A DNA stretch of 64,000 nucleotides from assembly GCA_003184365.1 (NCBI GenBank), contig NKYR01000015.1, forward strand, positions 1 through 64,000, read 5' to 3'. Shown one piece after another: positions 51,966 to 60,679 of the stretch. Numbering within the stretch: position 1 is the stretch's first letter; each line of letters opens with the position of its first letter. The position numbers and the translations under genes were made by a program. The stretch comes from Evernia prunastri (taxonomy: Eukaryota > Ascomycota > Lecanoromycetes > Lecanorales > Parmeliaceae). The notes below the pieces were generated by a model. The model was not told the DNA's origin, did not search any database, and saw nothing but the letters and a program-made list of their open reading frames with translations.

Positions 51966-52808
51966 ATGGCGTCCACGGTTTCAGCTCCCACTCACTTAGG
52001 CGACCCGAAGCATGGAGGCGCTCTCTTCATCCTCCCTCGTGAACTCCGAAACGAAATCTACCGGCTCCTCGTCAAGCGACGTTACCAGGTACAATTTCCT
52101 TTTGGACGTCGTCTTCCAAATCCGCCTGGCGTGGTCATTCTTCGGATCTCACGAGCCATCAACCGCGAAGCACAAGAGATCCTCTATTCAGATAGCACCG
52201 TTCAATACAATTTGCATTTCGGAAGAACAACATTTTCAATGGGGAGTCAGATGACTCGGGCTCCCGGTATTCAGCCCCTAAACCGCATCAAGAAGGTGAA
52301 CATGATTCTGGCGTCAGAAGATAACTGGTCCCCACACCATGAGACCGACGATAAATACAAGCACCGTGTGGGAACGATCTGCGAGGCTATCATGGCCACA
52401 TTCAAGGGCACCCATATTCTCCGCAACACCTTTCATCTTCAGTTCGGCGCTTTCAACCCTGGCATGATCGAAGTAATGTATCACTTTCTGTTCACACTGA
52501 GGGCATTCAACGGATTCCGTAAAATACTGGTGGAGATGGATCTTGAAGCAGGATCTAAGGAATGGGGACAGGGGCCAGAACCGAAGAAGGAAGGCTCCGA
52601 TGGAGAAGCTTTAGCAAGAGTCGAGGAAATAAAACAGATGATCAAGAATGCCTTGGAGCCCGGTTTAGGTCCTGCTGTAACTAGCAATGGCACCAACGCT
52701 ACTTTCAGGATATGCCTCAAATTCAAGCCACGAGAGCACGTGCCAGCGTTTTCCAGACCCCAGGCTCAGGATCTGTTGCTGGAGCTGTCAGAGAGGCTCA
52801 GGATCTGA
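51966..52808 (+). CDS. F-box-like protein of the fungal LPxELRNxIY class (280 aa)
   Basis: ATG 51966 (MASTVSAPTHLGDPKHGG). A degenerate F-box-like start FILPRELRNEIYRLLVKRRY is followed by the usual SRAINREAQEILYSDSTVQY block, then a mixed alpha/beta region with RIKKVNMILASEDNW and NTFHLQFGAFNPGMIEV. Large lineage-specific families of this type exist in Dothideomycetes and Sordariomycetes. They are usually annotated as F-box or uncharacterised proteins and probably mediate substrate recognition (inference). Single exon, no signal peptide, C-terminus LLLELSERLRI. Confidence 0.75.
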   Translation: MASTVSAPTHLGDPKHGGALFILPRELRNEIYRLLVKRRYQVQFPFGRRLPNPPGVVILRISRAINREAQEILYSDSTVQYNLHFGRTTFSMGSQMTRAPGIQPLNRIKKVNMILASEDNWSPHHETDDKYKHRVGTICEAIMATFKGTHILRNTFHLQFGAFNPGMIEVMYHFLFTLRAFNGFRKILVEMDLEAGSKEWGQGPEPKKEGSDGEALARVEEIKQMIKNALEPGLGPAVTSNGTNATFRICLKFKPREHVPAFSRPQAQDLLLELSERLRI

Positions 52809-53585
52809 TGCTGGACGCCGACAGACTGGAGCAAAGCCGTTGAAGGACAGACAGAAGTGGTTCATGCATGCGAAGGGGGATGCGGTCAGCTCCAGGAGGC
52901 ATCAATAGGGAGATGCTTCTTCAAAAGCAGAGTTATATTCAAGCTCTGAGGACCACTTCTAATAGCATGGTTCCCTCACATTGTTAGTACTATGACATGA
53001 TTAATCCATCCAGTGCAAGACCAGATCATATCTCTTGTGAGGGCTAAATCACCAGGCCGTGTGAGCAGGAATCTGTCCATGTTCCCAACGTGAGATTCAC
53101 AATGCGATCCGGTGATTTACGTTCTGTACCCACCCAACCTCCATTTCTTTGCTCAACATCTTCGACTTCGCCCAGGGATGGAAGACGTATGAAAGCTCAC
53201 CGGCAAAACGAAGTAGTGATCTAGCAAGGCATCGTCATACCCGCAAAAGCCTACTCGTAAGACCCGGCCGGCGGCATCCAAGTAGTCCAAAACCCTCAAA
53301 GCCCTCCGTCCTGAAAGCTCCTGTAGCAGCGGCACCGAGGAGCAATCACATCCCCCTTTCCGTCACCGCCAAACCCAGAACACTGTGACAGTGAAGGATA
53401 ACCGCAGTTTACCGCGATGACTTATTGTAAGCACTCTGTGTCAAAAGCATTGATGACCTTACATACCGAAGTGGATGGTGGCCACTCCGCCACTCTGTAG
53501 GGTAGGTTCCGGCGGCAGTCGGGTGAAAAAATGGTTATACTAGATTGTAGTTTATTATTTGGATTAGTAGGAAATAATGATCACA
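52809..53585. other. Intergenic, no gene supported
   Basis: A minus-strand frame at 53153-53335 (MPLLQELSGRRALRVLDYLD...) has no ATG-supported gene model and may be a relic. Confidence 0.35.
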
Positions 53586-53821
53586 GACACTTTGGCCGAG
53601 TGGTTAAGGGTTAGGCTCTACACATAAATCAAGGGCAATTACTAACTTCTCCTAGCGATTGACTAGAATTTCTAGAAAATCAATTTCCCTAGTACGCATC
53701 CTTCAATCAGACTTGTCAAAGTTATTATTAACCTGTTGTAGGGGAGCGCAGGAAAGTGCCCAGCAAGCGACCACACAATTTATACTAACTTGTATTCCAG
53801 GTTCAAATCCTGCAGGTGTCG
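53586..53821 (+). tRNA. tRNA-Ser(AGA) with a normal anticodon-loop intron and three extra intron-like insertions
   Basis: The 5' end GACACTTTGGCCGAGTGG and the 3' end GCAGGTGTCG form a 7-bp acceptor stem. A box TGGCCGAGTGG and B box GGTTCAAATCC match consensus. The anticodon arm is 53658-53684: stem ATTGA/TCAAT, loop C-T-AGA-A-A, interrupted after position 37 by a 10-base canonical tRNA intron (53669-53678). Three further segments split the gene. They are 53610-53655 (46 nt, GTTAGG...TTACTAAC...CTAG) in the D stem before base 25; 53692-53741 (50 nt, GTACGC...ATTAAC...GTAG) in the variable arm; and 53752-53800 (49 nt, GAAAGT...TACTAAC...CCAG) in the T stem. Removing them restores the D stem and the 5-bp T stem. 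A T6 Pol III terminator follows. The anticodon reads UCU-type serine codons. Whether the RNA is made and matured is unknown; a processed pseudogene is the alternative. Confidence 0.75.
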
Positions 53822-53825
53822 ATAA

Positions 53826-53831
53826 TTTTTT
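53826..53831 (+). terminator. Pol III T6 terminator of the tRNA-Ser gene
   Basis: Six T residues begin five bases after the discriminator base, the normal position for RNA polymerase III termination. Confidence 0.7.
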
Positions 53832-54310
53832 GCCCTTTTCTCGTATACTACGATCACTTTATAAAAGCACTGCGCGGGAAAGGTTTACTGTGGGAAGACA
53901 TGGTGCAAGTTCTGAGCTTGCAGGCGGTTTTTTGTATTCATGTAGCACTGGTGACTAAAGCTAATTGCATAATCCCCGAGCGGCTTGCAAGTTCTTCAGC
54001 ATTCACACTGAAGCAACGTCAAAGATGTAAGATAGATACTAGGGACTACAAGTAAATCGTGTGTTTACCAAGTTGTTGCTAGGGGACCTCGCGTCAAACA
54101 TAGAGAGATACCTTCTACCGAGCAGTAGAGATAAATGCGGGGAAGCTTCGCTCTAGCCCCGCATGCAACATCCAAGAGCAGCCGAGGGCATATTTAAACC
54201 TACCTTCAAACTTCACTTCTTATAGCAGTAGTAATCAGACATCATCAGACAGCAATTGCCTAAGCTCTTCAGTTCCGAAGTCCCGAAAGATCGCCTCAAT
54301 AACTGCTGCA
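53832..54310. other. Short intergenic region
   Basis: Between the tRNA and the DUF3237 gene. A TATTTAAA-like box lies near 54189-54197, a plausible core promoter for the next gene. No other gene seen. Confidence 0.4.
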
Positions 54311-55158
54311 ATGTCCGATTTCCCGTCCCTTCAACCGGCGATGACCGTCCACGTAAATCCCCATTTCATATCATTGTCCAATAGAGGGAACTTCACCTGA
54401 TGAGAGTATCCAGGTTGTGCTCGGCGACCTCTCCCAAGTCGGTTTGTCCGAGCCCTTACCGAATCAACCCTTGCTCTCCCGCTAAACTTCATGTCAAGGC
54501 TCCGCCTCCAGAGGCACTCCTCTAGCCATTGCCGTACGTCCTCTCTCCCCAATTTCTGTCGTAAATTAACAGTCTTAGGCGATGGTCGATGGCTCTGTCA
54601 AGTCCGAGCCTAGCTTTAGTCCGGCCATTGATGCCACTTGGGTCGGCCAAGGTGCAGATTATATCCATAACGATCCCAGTGGGAAACACATGCGATTGAA
54701 CGCACACGGTGTTGTCAAGTGAGACTCTCCTCATAAACGAATGCCGGATCCTGATTAGCTCCATTGCTGATATGTCCCAGAGACAAGAGCGGTGCTCTGG
54801 TGTACCTCTCCTACAGCGGCGTAGTAGATATCACGCCTGAATTAGGATTGGTCTTGGCTGGGAGCCCCGATGCGAAGACGACAGCGTTTGGTAACTCTTG
54901 TAGGTATTTACTAGTCCTCCACTCTAGTTATTCAGGTTTTCTGGCTGCTCCACTGGTGTCTTGCCTGCTCCTTTCTTTTCGAGTCCGACACTATGTCTGA
55001 TCGTCAATCTAGTCATCGAGATGAAATTCGAGACCGGAGACGAAAAATTGAAAGACCTAGAGACCGGAGTCTTCGTTGGCGCGGGCCACTTTGTCGTCGA
55101 GAAGGGTAAGCCGGTTGTAGTGGAGTATAAGATTAGCAAAGCTGTGAAGGGTAACTGA
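54311..55158 (+). CDS. DUF3237-family protein (169 aa, six exons)
   Basis: Exons 54311-54352, 54414-54441, 54499-54533, 54579-54718, 54781-54899 and 55013-55158 total 510 bases with all phases agreeing. Introns are GTAAAT...CCAG, GTTTGT...GCTAAAC...CAAG, GTACGT...TTAAC...TTAG, GTGAGA...CTGAT...CCCAG and GTAGGT...CTAG. The product begins MSDFPSLQPAMTVH and contains VVLGDLSQVGSASRGTPLAI, SFSPAIDATWVGQGADYI, DPSGKHMRLNAHGVVKDK and SGALVYLSYSGVVDITPELG. It ends FETGDEKLKDLETGVFVGAG, then YKISKAVKGN. This is the small beta-barrel family annotated DUF3237, of unknown biochemical role. It is often found near metabolic genes. Cytosolic; no signal peptide. Tiny exons of 28 and 35 bases make it easy to miss in automatic annotation. 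Confidence 0.82.
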
Positions 55159-55265
55159 GACCGATTTGAATCGTGGAATTGGCGAACTCCATCTTCTATT
55201 CGCCCATGTCGTAGATTGGCGTGGTCCCAAGCAGTTCGTATGAGTGGAGCCAAAAGCAATGCAAT

Positions 55266-55992
55266 TCATTCATCTCTTTCGTCCACAGCGTTCTGTTTCC
55301 TGCCCCATGCTGCAACGACCTTATGGAACTGCCATGCCCTCAACCCTCTAAAACGCTCCACAATCCGTCCAAATCTTGCCCTACCACTCTTCAACCATCC
55401 TCTCCAGCGTGTGCTGCTCCATCCCCAAAATGTTTTAAGACCCCACCCAGAACATATCAAGAATACCGTACCCAGCACAGCAATCACCACACTCAGAAAT
55501 GTCCTCGTACTGACTTTGCACCCTAACTCATTTCCTCTCAGCTCCCATCTTTCATCGTTCAGCGAGCAGATATCAGGGTTGTAGATAGGCGTGAGAAGAG
55601 GCCAGGTAGCCGGATTGGGCACGCAGATGGAGGACTACTCCTTGTTAGCGAGACACATGAGAAGACGCGCGGAGAGCACGTACGATAGCACACCAGCTGC
55701 AATGATACTGCGAGTGGAGGCAGGAATAGCAATCCTGAAGCCGCCAGCAATGGGGTGTAAGGTAGATTGGGTCGCGCTCTCGATCGTGCGGTATTGCGCT
55801 TTTGTTTACTGGAAGGAGGAGTTTCTGATTATCGCCCGGCATAAACATTACATAACGAAGAGTGGAACAAGAAATACCTCTAGGATGGAAGACCCCTCGG
55901 TCCTTGCGTGTGAATTGGAGGCTCGCTAGATGTAGAAGGTTAGCCGAGTGATTTTTTCTGCAAACACCAAAATATCTGCTAAAAGACAACAA
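55266..55992 (-). CDS. Single-pass membrane protein with a Cys-rich (PSI-like) lumenal motif, 5' end uncertain
   Basis: The 3' exon 55266-55634 reads SSICVPNPATWPLLTPIYNP, DICSLNDERWELRGNELGCK and VSTRTFLSVVIAVLGTVFLI (membrane segment), then a basic cytosolic tail to stop at 55266. It is joined through a 49-base intron (GTACGT...GCTAACAAG...GTAG, 55635-55683) to an exon encoding QDCYSCLHSQYHCSWCAI. The C-x-x-C-L...C-x-W-C pattern followed by CVPN is that of fungal plexin-semaphorin-integrin-like (PSI) lumenal motifs in type I membrane proteins. Upstream, GTAATG...TTCAG (ending near 55719) and GCTAAC...CTAG (near 55930) look like further introns. I could not find the ATG and signal peptide, so the left limit is a guess. 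Role unknown. Confidence 0.55.
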
Positions 55993-56985
55993 CCTAAGAG
56001 GGTATTGCCTACTCTCTCACCCCGACGCTCTGTTGGATAGTCCTGGCAACCGTCCCCATTCCTGCATCTCGAGCCCGCCTTTCAATCTTCGCCCACATGA
56101 CTCATGCTCAGGACGGGATTCAGCACTGGCAGACTGGCACTGAGTGTTACTGTTTGGACCGATGAGACCCGCTCCATTTGTTGCCAGATCACCTTAAGCC
56201 TTCCTAGAGAGGTCAATGACTGATAGGCTTATGATAAGAGGTGGTCTGGGCGGTCAAGATGTCTTCACAGTTCCTGACCTCGTGGTTGGGGCTCGATTGG
56301 AAAACCTGGTCGAGATAAACTCAGGGAGGACGAAACGATTTCTTGAAGCCCTCCAGGGGCCTATTCCCACAGTACTGGATCTGATGAAGGGATCAACGAG
56401 TCAGTCGAGAGCCTACATTTTAGACAGAGTTCGCTCCCATTCCGACATCATCTATACAACGTTGCAGGTGAGTGGAGCGAAAGAGGGCAATGAAGGAGAA
56501 TTTCGAGACCAAATGATACTACAAGAGGCGGTTTAGTTGCGGATTACACTTTCTAGGAATCTCCCTACCAAAGCAGGAAGAGGAGACGCGATATGAGACA
56601 CAAGGAAAGACTATGGGAAGAATATTGGCAGGCTTTCCAACCGGATACTTGAATCGAGAGGTTTCGGTGATTCAAAGTGAAAGATGGGATTAAAAGTATC
56701 CGACAGTCGATGCCAGAAGGTAGATATAAGTTTGTGAGATCATTGGAAGTCTCATCTATGAGTATCCTCAAATCGCAACATTCGTTTTAAATCCGGTCCT
56801 TCTCAGTCAATGCTTGTTGGTATGATCTATAGAGAAGCTGGATGAGGTATTCACATTGCACTCAACCTAACCTGCACAACCCTTCTTGTCAAAACGCCCC
56901 CGCTCCTGCCTGACACGAGATCAAGATTTACTCTGACCATGCCCATGTCATTCCCTCACAAATGCTAGTTTCACTTATCCATCTT
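55993..56985. other. Intergenic with one weak ORF
   Basis: A plus-strand frame 56216-56536 from a true ATG (MTDRLMIRGGLGGQDVFTVP...) has balanced composition but no recognisable domain. It is left as a possible 106-residue protein. Confidence 0.3.
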
Positions 56986-58641
56986 TCAATCTGTCGGGTT
57001 TGGTTCTGAATCAGCCGTCACCATCTCATTCTCCTGTTGATGGCTAGATGCTAGCGAAGTTGGCCTGCTAGCTGAGTGTCTTGAGGCTGTATCGTCTGGT
57101 GATACACCGCATCCAGTATTTGGCTCCTCAATGGGACCATGCGAACTTGATCTGCGGCTGGAGCATCTCGATCCTGCTTCAACTGGACGTTCCCCCTCTT
57201 CGCTTTCTCGCGCGGACACATATGGACTTGATCGCCTGGAAGACTTTGAGCGTTCTTCCGCCTCCTCGTGCCTGCCACCGTCCGAGGGGTCCTTCAGCTC
57301 GTCATCGGCAAAGTCACGCCCTTCATCTACTGAACGGTGCCCTTTTCCATGATCACGAAGGTTACAGTCGGATGGTTCGGCCACCCCGCTACTGGAGCAC
57401 CTCCGTTCGAAATCCTTTCTTGAGCTTCCCGACGACAGGGCCACATCGATGACCGTAGGATCCTGCAAGGCCTGGCCAAGCAAAGCGATACGTATCATAC
57501 CAGGCGAGAGGCTGGCTGTTACGCTCCTCATCGAGCGCTCATGCTGCTGGACAGGCTGTCGGTCAGGTTGTCGGCCACGGCTCACAATTCTGGTCAAAGG
57601 GTTATATGTTGGTGGAGGCTTTCGTCTCAGGCTAACACCAAACCTCCGTCTTTGAGTCCGCTCCTGTGTGAGCGTAGAAATAGCTTGAGATTTACTATTC
57701 GCGAGACCGAGACCTCTTGCGCAGTCCGAACTGTTTCTACCGGTTTGTGGACCAGGATCGCAGTTCATGCTCCGACGCGTCAGCTCCGTGCCATCTTCCT
57801 CATGTCTGGTCTTCCGCGCACTCCTTTTTATTTTGTAGTACCTGATACAAAGGTAGATCAGAAAAGGTACGAGCAAAAGACCCATGATTGCGAAGACGGT
57901 CCCGGCAATCGCATCCGCTTTTTCGCAGCGCAAGCGATCCATGCCTTTTGGATGAACGCACGAATGGACTGAAGATGTACGATGGTGGTCGTGGCTGTGA
58001 CCGCCGTCGGTGACGGGTGCATGTCCTCCTGAGCCGTGATAGGGTTTGTGGCCTGGTTCGGAGCCTGGTAGCAAACCTTTGGGTGGCTTCCATCCGGACT
58101 CGGGCTTGGGAAGCTTGGGTAGCGTTGGTAGCGTTGGTGTCTTGGGTGTCTTGGGTGTCTTGGGTGTTTTTGGTGCCTTTGGAGGAGCCGCGACTGGTGA
58201 CTTCGGCTTACTTGATGACGAGCCTCCTGGGAAAGATCCTGATTTGGGCGACGAAGGCGTACTCCCCGACTTCGATGACGATCCTGGACAAGCGTCAGAT
58301 TCAAGCGCTGAGGCAAACGCAGAATCCAAAGACGATGCAGGAGACTCGGATGCCGACGGCTGTCTCGAAGGTAACCGACTTTCAGACCTACCAGAACTCG
58401 AAGATCCGGACGAACCCCCTGAAGTGCTCGAAGACCCGGAGGATGAGCCACCCGACGACGACTTACTTCCTCCGCCGCCGCTGCTGGAGATCGATGCGCC
58501 GCCGCCTCCTCTCCTCTTAAACAGGAAGTCAAGTAGGTTGTAATGATAGCGGTTATTGGGGAATGCTTCGAGCAGAGGAGGTTCTTCAGGGAGCAGTACG
58601 TGCTTGACTCTGCCGAAATCATGGCGCCATGATGCTTCCAT
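56986..58641 (-). CDS. Ser/Gly-rich single-pass membrane protein (551 aa)
   Basis: ATG 58641-58639 (MEASWRHDFGRVKHVLLPEE). Residues 45-150 are Ser/Gly-rich low complexity. Residues 156-182 are a Pro-Lys-Thr repeat (KTPKTPKTPKTPTLPTLPKL). A His-rich piece (HSHDHHRTSSVHSC) precedes the membrane segment at about 243-266 (IAGTVFAIMGLLLVPFLIYL) and a basic stop-transfer (RYYKIKRSARKTRH). The cytosolic C-terminal half is hydrophilic, with Ser/Arg/Glu-rich disorder. There is no N-terminal signal peptide in this model, so a missing 5' exon is possible. The layout (disordered S/T stalk, one TM, disordered tail) resembles fungal wall-sensor-like or septal proteins, but no domain confirms that. Confidence 0.6.
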   Translation of the reverse strand: MEASWRHDFGRVKHVLLPEEPPLLEAFPNNRYHYNLLDFLFKRRGGGGASISSSGGGGSKSSSGGSSSGSSSTSGGSSGSSSSGRSESRLPSRQPSASESPASSLDSAFASALESDACPGSSSKSGSTPSSPKSGSFPGGSSSSKPKSPVAAPPKAPKTPKTPKTPKTPTLPTLPKLPKPESGWKPPKGLLPGSEPGHKPYHGSGGHAPVTDGGHSHDHHRTSSVHSCVHPKGMDRLRCEKADAIAGTVFAIMGLLLVPFLIYLCIRYYKIKRSARKTRHEEDGTELTRRSMNCDPGPQTGRNSSDCARGLGLANSKSQAISTLTQERTQRRRFGVSLRRKPPPTYNPLTRIVSRGRQPDRQPVQQHERSMRSVTASLSPGMIRIALLGQALQDPTVIDVALSSGSSRKDFERRCSSSGVAEPSDCNLRDHGKGHRSVDEGRDFADDELKDPSDGGRHEEAEERSKSSRRSSPYVSARESEEGERPVEAGSRCSSRRSSSHGPIEEPNTGCGVSPDDTASRHSASRPTSLASSHQQENEMVTADSEPNPTD

Positions 58642-59609
58642 TGTAAGGCGTGGTAAGTTCCTACTTTCTATATCCGAACGTGTGATGCGACAAATGTCAA
58701 TATCTCTGTCTCAATCCCAAGCGTATCGTATCGTCACTCGACGTGGGGAGATTCTGATAAGAACGTGCAATGTCTTTCCGAAGAAAAAACTCCAAAGAAG
58801 AAGACTCCAAAGAAGAAGAAGAAGAAGGAAAAGAAGAAAGGACAAGCCCAGTCAAATACCCACTTCCCACAAAAAAAATTGCAATATCACACAGTCCCTC
58901 CGACCCACTCATCACATCATCACGAATATATGTGGGGAACAAGCCCACCCCAAGCCGCCACTGCCCACCTCAAACTCCCTCACCAGGCCCTCTCTCCATC
59001 GCCAAGCTACCCCACCCTGCCCGCGCACCGACCAGAAACCGCCACGGTAGCGAGTGGCTTTGCAGGGCGCAATCCTGCGCAAAACGAGTACATGGTTTGG
59101 GGCGGGCGAAGAAGAGAAGAAAAGGCGTCATTGGAGACCGATGTCGCAAGCGATGCCCTGTTGTCCCCCAATATACCAGCGCAAGCGTAGTCGATGACCT
59201 GTGATCGTTCTCGACACATACTGACTGAAGTGAACAAGCCATTTTCTCAAACAAGGGACGCAAAAGCGGGATCGCTTGCTCATCAAGTCTGGACGCGCGG
59301 GGTGGCGTGCGGGTGGTTGTTTGTGGGTTGGAGAGAGAGGCTGAGGGGGTTTTGGAAGGGCGTGGGGGTGGGCGTTGGGTAGGCGTTCAGTGAGATGGGA
59401 TGGGGAGGGGGGAGAGGGGAGAGGGGGAGAGGGGTATGTTATGGTATGGTAGGATAAGGTAAGGGAAGGGAAGGTAAGCAAAGTCTGGCTTCGTGAGGGT
59501 GTTCCCTCGGAATCGAGCGAGCGGGAATCTCTGAGCTTCGATACCGTACTCATAGAGCGAATCGTAGGCAATGTGAGCATGGACAAGCGAGCAGGAATCT
59601 GGTTTCAAG

Positions 59610-59705
59610 CTTTTTCGATGCATGGATAGATAGATGAACGTACGAACGGATGGACGAACGGATGTATGAATGTATGAATGAACGAATGAATCAATGAATG
59701 GAAAA
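59610..59705. repeat. Degenerate GAAT/GATG tetranucleotide repeat
   Basis: Imperfect tandem units (GATAGATAGATGAACG..., GAATGTATGAATGAACGAAT...). Confidence 0.75.
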
Positions 59706-60082
59706 TTAAACAGCAGACTCGCGAGATCATGACCATAGCTTATACACAATCAAAGCGACCGACCCAACCCTCAACCTCACCACCATCCCCAATTCTCACA
59801 AGCCGTCGAAAACCCACCACTCCCAAACACAGGCTTCCCATCCCCCGTCGTCGTAAAAAGAGCGACGTGTCCATTACCCTGGAATCCCCCAAATGTGTAC
59901 TGTATTATCTCAGACATGTCCCGTCTCCATCACGCCACCACCCACCGTCCTACCATATCCCCAGCCCAGCCAGACCCACAGGACAAATCACGTCTCCACT
60001 CCACTCCACGCCACTCCACTCTTTCCACTCCCCGTATTCTCCCCTTCCCTCTTTCCCCCTTCCCCCCTCCCTGCTCCTCCCT

Positions 60083-60110
<28 letters not shown>
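60083..60110. repeat. (AC)14 microsatellite
   Basis: Perfect dinucleotide run. Confidence 0.9.
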
Positions 60111-60113
<3 letters not shown>

Positions 60114-60130
60114 ACGCCCCCCGTCCCCCT

Positions 60131-60397
60131 CTAAACCCCCCTCGCTCCATCCATCTCCATCTCCATCTCCTTCCCACCCAACCTCCTCCGCTCATTCGCC
60201 CGCTTCAGCGCCAGCAGTTCTGGGATGCTCCGCGCGTGGAGCGTGGCGCCTTTGGGGACGAGGACGTCGTTGGGTTCCGGCACGGCGACGGCGACGGCGA
60301 CGGCGGCCGGAGCCGGAACCGGGGCGGCGAGGAGGAGGAGGAAGGGGGCGCTGGTGGCGAGGAGGAGGGTGGTGAGGAGGGTGGTGGTTGGGCGCAT
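60131..60397 (-). CDS. Possible small secreted protein (88 aa)
   Basis: A true ATG at 60397-60395 starts a clear signal-like peptide (MRPTTTLLTTLLLATSAPFL, then LLLAAPVPAPAAVAVAVAVP). The mature part is short (EPNDVLVPKGATLHARSIPE...) and charged. No cysteines. The ATG lies at the first bases of the repeat block duplicated around the N gap, so the promoter is within minisatellite DNA. It could be compositional chance in GC-rich DNA. Confidence 0.4.
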   Translation of the reverse strand: MRPTTTLLTTLLLATSAPFLLLLAAPVPAPAAVAVAVAVPEPNDVLVPKGATLHARSIPELLALKRANERRRLGGKEMEMEMDGARGV

Positions 60398-60679
60398 GGT
60401 TTGTTTTGTTTGTGTGGTGTGGGTGGTGGGCTGTGTGTGGTGTTTGTGGTGTTTGTGGTGTTTGTGGTGTTTGTGGTGTTTGTGGTGTTTGGACGGCTGA
60501 GAGCGAGAGGCTTCTTGTTGTGATTNNNNNNNNNNNNNGCATGGTTTGTTTTGTTTGTGTGGTGTGGGTGGTGGGCTGTGTGTGGTGTTTGTGGTGTTTG
60601 TGGTGTTTGTGGTGTTTGTGGTGTTTGTGGTGTTTGTGGTGTTTGGACGGCTGAGAGCGAGAGGCTTCTTGTTGTGATT
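60394..60679. repeat. Minisatellite block duplicated around a 13-base N gap
   Basis: The segments 60394-60525 and 60539-60679 are the same sequence, except that the second has one more copy of the 9-base unit TGTTTGTGG. Bases 60526-60538 are N. This is most likely two contig ends covering one locus that were not merged, so only one copy may exist in the genome. Confidence 0.85.

Larger units (their letters stand above)
58642..60130. other. Low-complexity intergenic DNA
   Basis: GAAGAA- and AAGAAG-rich DNA at 58780-58850, GGGA-rich at 59395-59480, a degenerate 4-base repeat at 59610-59705 and AC14 at 60083-60110. Long frames here are compositional and not called. Confidence 0.45.

Noticed and set aside
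53610..53625. Reading the loop CTCTACA directly after GGTTAAGG as an anticodon arm with CTA (amber suppressor)
   Set aside because: There is no matching 3' stem, and a better anticodon arm (ATTGA-loop-TCAAT with AGA) exists after the first insert, so these bases belong to the insert.
29811..55158. A secondary-metabolite gene cluster (AKR, SDR, DUF3237, two MFS)
   Set aside because: The genes are scattered over 25 kb among F-box, secreted and tRNA genes, and no PKS, NRPS, terpene synthase or pathway regulator is visible.
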